64,000 bases of DNA from Priestia endophytica DSM 13796. Its GTDB lineage: Bacteria > Bacillota > Bacilli > Bacillales > Bacillaceae_H. The DNA is taken from contig NZ_FOXX01000001.1 of assembly GCF_900115845.1 (NCBI RefSeq), positions 792,334 to 856,333 on the forward strand, written 5' to 3'. The notes below the pieces were generated by a model. The model saw nothing but the letters and a program-made list of their open reading frames with translations. It did no database searches and was not told where the DNA came from. Position numbers and translations under genes: made by a program. Shown one piece after another: positions 61,644 to 64,000 of the stretch; the stretch's first letter is position 1; each line of letters begins with the position of its first letter.

Positions 61644-62342
61644 ATGATTAGCATAAAAAACATTTCTCATTCTTTTAAAATTGGAAAAAAAGGAACAGAA
61701 GAGACTGTTCCTGTCTTAAAAGATGTTTCTATGGACATTCCTAAAGGTGAAATTACCTGTATTGTTGGAAAAAGTGGTTCTGGTAAATCAACGCTTCTTA
61801 ACTTAATTTCCGGCTACATTGCTCCAGCAGAAGGAACCATTGAAATCAATAATCAAACTGTCACAAACTTCAATGAAAAGGAATGGGCTCAGTTTCGTCT
61901 TGAGCATTTTGGGTTCATCTTTCAAAACTTTCAACTTATCCCTAGTCTTACTACATATGAAAATGTGGAACTACCGCTTACTTTAAAAGGTATGCGCAAG
62001 TCTGAACGAAAACAAAAGGTTCTGGAAATTCTACAAACAGTTGGATTAGAGAACCATCGTAACTATTATCCTAATGAGCTTTCAGGCGGACAGCAGCAGC
62101 GTGTCAGTATCGCAAGAGCACTTGTTTTGAACCCTTCTATTATTCTCGCAGATGAACCAACAGGAAGCTTAGATTCAGAGACTGAGAGAGTTATTCTTTC
62201 TTTCATTCAAACGTTAAATAAGCAATATGGAATTACATTTGTCATGATTACTCACGATGAAGAAGTATCCTCTATTGCACATCATAAGCTTCACTTACAC
62301 GATGGGGTACTACGTAAAGAAGGTGTAAAAAATGAATTTTAA
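61644..62342 (+). CDS. MacB/LolD-type ABC transporter ATPase
   Basis: A 232-residue ABC ATPase: Walker [11 protein letters not shown]-loop [10 protein letters not shown], signature LSGGQQQR, Walker [15 protein letters not shown] (the LADEPTG form marks the MacB/LolD/FtsE group) and H-loop MITHDEE. It partners with the permease encoded next (11-base overlap). Such pairs work as mechanotransmitters or exporters, often for peptides or antibiotic response; no two-component system adjoins it. GAGAGG precedes the ATG. Confidence 0.93.
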   Translation: MISIKNISHSFKIGKKGTEETVPVLKDVSMDIPKGEITCIVGKSGSGKSTLLNLISGYIAPAEGTIEINNQTVTNFNEKEWAQFRLEHFGFIFQNFQLIPSLTTYENVELPLTLKGMRKSERKQKVLEILQTVGLENHRNYYPNELSGGQQQRVSIARALVLNPSIILADEPTGSLDSETERVILSFIQTLNKQYGITFVMITHDEEVSSIAHHKLHLHDGVLRKEGVKNEF

Positions 62343-63660
62343 AGATCAAGTTAGTTTTATTAAACGAAATATGAAGAAAAACCGTCTCCGTGTCTTTATG
62401 ACCGTTCTTGCAACAGCTATGTCGTGTGCATTTCTTGTTGTTCTTGCTTCAATTGGTTTTGGAATGCAAAAGACGGTTACAGACGAAATACTCTCACAGC
62501 AAATTGTCACAAAGATTCCTATTTACGGTAGTGACAAGAATACAAAAGATTTAAGCGGTGACTTAAAAAAAGACTTAAAAGACAACGAAAATGTCAAAGC
62601 TATTGTTGAACGTAAAACAGTTAGCGAACCTATTCAAACAATGCTTGGTGAACGATCTAGCGAGAACTCTTCTCTCATTTTTACGAATATGAAACAAGAA
62701 ACAAACGCAGGAATGAGTCTTTCAAAAGGACGGATGCCAACTTCGTCACATGAAGTTGTCGTTGGCTATAATTTTGCAAGTCAGCTTTGGTCTAAGAAAG
62801 AGCAGGAAAAGTTTGAACAAGAACTAAAAAAATCCGAACAAAATGCAAATTATGATATAAAACCACCTAAAGGGTTTCAAGGAAATGTTTTAAATAAAAA
62901 TATTACTCTAAAGGTGTCTAATACAGACGAAGAGAATGGAAAAGTAAAGGAGGAGAAATCTTATACTTTTAAAATTGTAGGTATTGCAAAAGAAAACCCA
63001 AAAGATTGGGTTGTTGATTCTAACATCTTTATTAGCCATTCATTTCTAAGTGATTTCTCAAATGTTCTCGGAGTTGAGCAGGAGAGCTTTCCAACAGACT
63101 TATCTGTTTTTGCAGATAAATTTGAGCATGTAGAGCAATTAACAAAAGTGCTTTTAGATAAAGGGTATCAAGCAGACTCTGTTACACAGCAGCTTGATAA
63201 TATTAACAAGTTTTTTATAGCTTTCAAAATTGGACTTGTATTTGTTGGAACCATCGCTGTAATTATTTCAGCTATCGGTATTTTTAATACGATGACAATG
63301 GCTGTCACAGAACGAACTCAAGAGATTGGTATTATGAAGGCGATTGGGGCACAACCAAAAGTCATTCAAAAAATCTTCTTAATGGAAAGTGCCTTTATTG
63401 GAGTTTTAGGGTCTATTATTGGGATTATTGTGTCCTATATTGTAAGCTTTGGGGCGAATGCTATCCTACCAATGATTCTTACTTCTGTATTAAGTGAAGG
63501 AACGGATGATTCGTTCCATGTCACTTATTCTTATATTCCGCTTTCACTCATTATTATCGCCGTAATTATTAGTGCTGGCGTTGCGGTTCTTTCAGGATTA
63601 AGACCCGCTCGTAAAGCAACGAAAACAAATGTCCTTTCTGCTCTGAGAAGAGAGATATAA
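62332..63660 (+). CDS. MacB/FtsX-type ABC transporter permease
   Basis: A 442-residue permease with MacB topology: one N-terminal membrane segment (residues about 18-40), a large extracytoplasmic domain (about 45-290) and three C-terminal segments forming the FtsX domain (ITERTQEIGIMKAIGA-type region TERTQEIGIMKAIGAQPK). The external domain has no recognisable substrate motif. Forms a dimeric transporter with the preceding ATPase. Confidence 0.9.
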   Translation: MNFKDQVSFIKRNMKKNRLRVFMTVLATAMSCAFLVVLASIGFGMQKTVTDEILSQQIVTKIPIYGSDKNTKDLSGDLKKDLKDNENVKAIVERKTVSEPIQTMLGERSSENSSLIFTNMKQETNAGMSLSKGRMPTSSHEVVVGYNFASQLWSKKEQEKFEQELKKSEQNANYDIKPPKGFQGNVLNKNITLKVSNTDEENGKVKEEKSYTFKIVGIAKENPKDWVVDSNIFISHSFLSDFSNVLGVEQESFPTDLSVFADKFEHVEQLTKVLLDKGYQADSVTQQLDNINKFFIAFKIGLVFVGTIAVIISAIGIFNTMTMAVTERTQEIGIMKAIGAQPKVIQKIFLMESAFIGVLGSIIGIIVSYIVSFGANAILPMILTSVLSEGTDDSFHVTYSYIPLSLIIIAVIISAGVAVLSGLRPARKATKTNVLSALRREI

Positions 63661-63666
63661 AAAAAG

Positions 63667-63723
63667 CTTGTCACTAAATTAGGGAACTGCCCCCCGTTTT
63701 TGAGACAGGGATCAAAACACCAT
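63667..63723. mobile_element. Putative left end of an IS3-family element
   Basis: The unique sequence after the permease gene changes to TGTCACTAAATTAGGG and a C-rich ACTGCCCCCC stretch ahead of the transposase stop, as at many IS3-type ends. The exact end and target duplication cannot be fixed because the other end is outside the window. Confidence 0.45.
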
Positions 63724-64000
63724 CTAAATAGCCAGTTTTCGGTATTGGACCGGAGACTGGTTATTTAGTTTCGTTTGGATACGGATATTGTTATAATAAG
63801 TGATGTAGTCTTCGACAATCTGTTTTACGATGGCGGTCGTAGTACAGGTTAAGTTGTCGAGGTAGAAGGTTTCAGTCTTTAGAGAAGAGTGAAACGATTC
63901 AATGGAGGCATTGTCTGCGGGCGTCCCTTTTCGGGACATACTCATAGTCATGCCTCTTTCTTTGACTTGTTTTTGATAAGCATAAGTAGTATACACAGAT
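63724..64000 (-). CDS. IS3 family transposase OrfB, C-terminal part
   Basis: The frame is open to the window edge, so the N-terminal part is missing. The visible 92 residues are the end of an IS3-family integrase-type transposase: YAYQKQVKERG, SMSRKGTPADNASIESFHSSLKTE with the catalytic-site Glu of the DDE triad in the NASIESFH segment, and YITYYNNIRIQTKL before the final SPVQYR. Whether the element is intact cannot be told. Confidence 0.88.
   Translation of the reverse strand, partial: SVYTTYAYQKQVKERGMTMSMSRKGTPADNASIESFHSSLKTETFYLDNLTCTTTAIVKQIVEDYITYYNNIRIQTKLNNQSPVQYRKLAI

Noticed and set aside
1..64000. CRISPR array, tRNA/rRNA genes, prophage or replication origin
   Set aside because: No regularly spaced repeats, no cloverleaf sequences, no phage structural genes and no DnaA-box cluster were seen by eye.

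Overview
The window is a low-GC Firmicutes chromosome segment from a Bacillaceae species (Bacillus sensu lato). The evidence is the gene order at both ends. The left end, reading right to left, is trmB, ytnP, ytzB, ytoP, ytpP, ytpQ, ytpR, sftA and murC. The right part carries murJ/ytgP, ytfP, cse60, ytwF, leuS, ytzC, ytqA, ytqB, ytpB, ytpA and ytoA. This follows the B. subtilis 'yt' region closely, but inserted clusters show that it is not B. subtilis itself. Strong AGGAGG-type ribosome sites, UUG starts and rho-independent terminators are everywhere. No rRNA, tRNA, CRISPR or prophage was seen.

Layout. Positions 1-18,600 are conserved housekeeping genes: peptidases, MurC, SftA, thiol and tRNA proteins, TrmB, an LrgAB pair, ThpR, YtkP, PepV and YtzE. 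Positions 18,700-22,700 hold a metallo-beta-lactamase-fold protein and a copper-efflux set (csoR, copZ, copA) with CsoR-type operators. Positions 22,800-43,200 are a very large sulfur-scavenging island, all on the minus strand. From the promoter side it contains ssuBACD (sulfonate uptake and desulfonation), the LysR regulator ytlI, and an operon cmoO-cmoJ-cmoI-snaA-tcyJLMN. That operon corresponds to the S-(2-succino)cysteine route of B. subtilis. It is extended by a HisC-like aminotransferase, an iron-type alcohol dehydrogenase, a second ssuA-ssuC-ssuB set (ATPase gene interrupted by a TGA), a GNAT acetyltransferase and an M20 deacylase. The island ends with a ribR-like flavokinase gene, an FMN reductase, an Rrf2 regulator and yezD.

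The most interesting signal is a small repeated RNA leader inside this island. A roughly 21-nt hairpin with conserved outer bases (GCY-GR ... A-RGC) and a compensatory-changing stem appears four times: twice in tandem before ssuBACD, once before ribR and once before yezD. Each time its 3' arm overlaps the 5' arm of a strong intrinsic terminator. Recognisable promoters precede the three transcription units, with boxes resembling the CymR/Rrf2 type. I do not recognise it as a T-box, S-box, FMN or other known riboswitch. It looks like an antiterminator target or a minimal riboswitch controlling sulfur and flavin genes.

Positions 43,200-64,000 return to conserved genes. Accessory insertions there are an MFS / nitrilase / DUF2848 / GntR catabolic operon with matching operator-like sites at both ends, an iron-regulated heme-oxygenase-like gene, a leucine T-box before leuS (specifier CTC), a MacB-type ABC pair behind a strong dyad, and the C-terminal end of an IS3-family transposase cut by the window edge.
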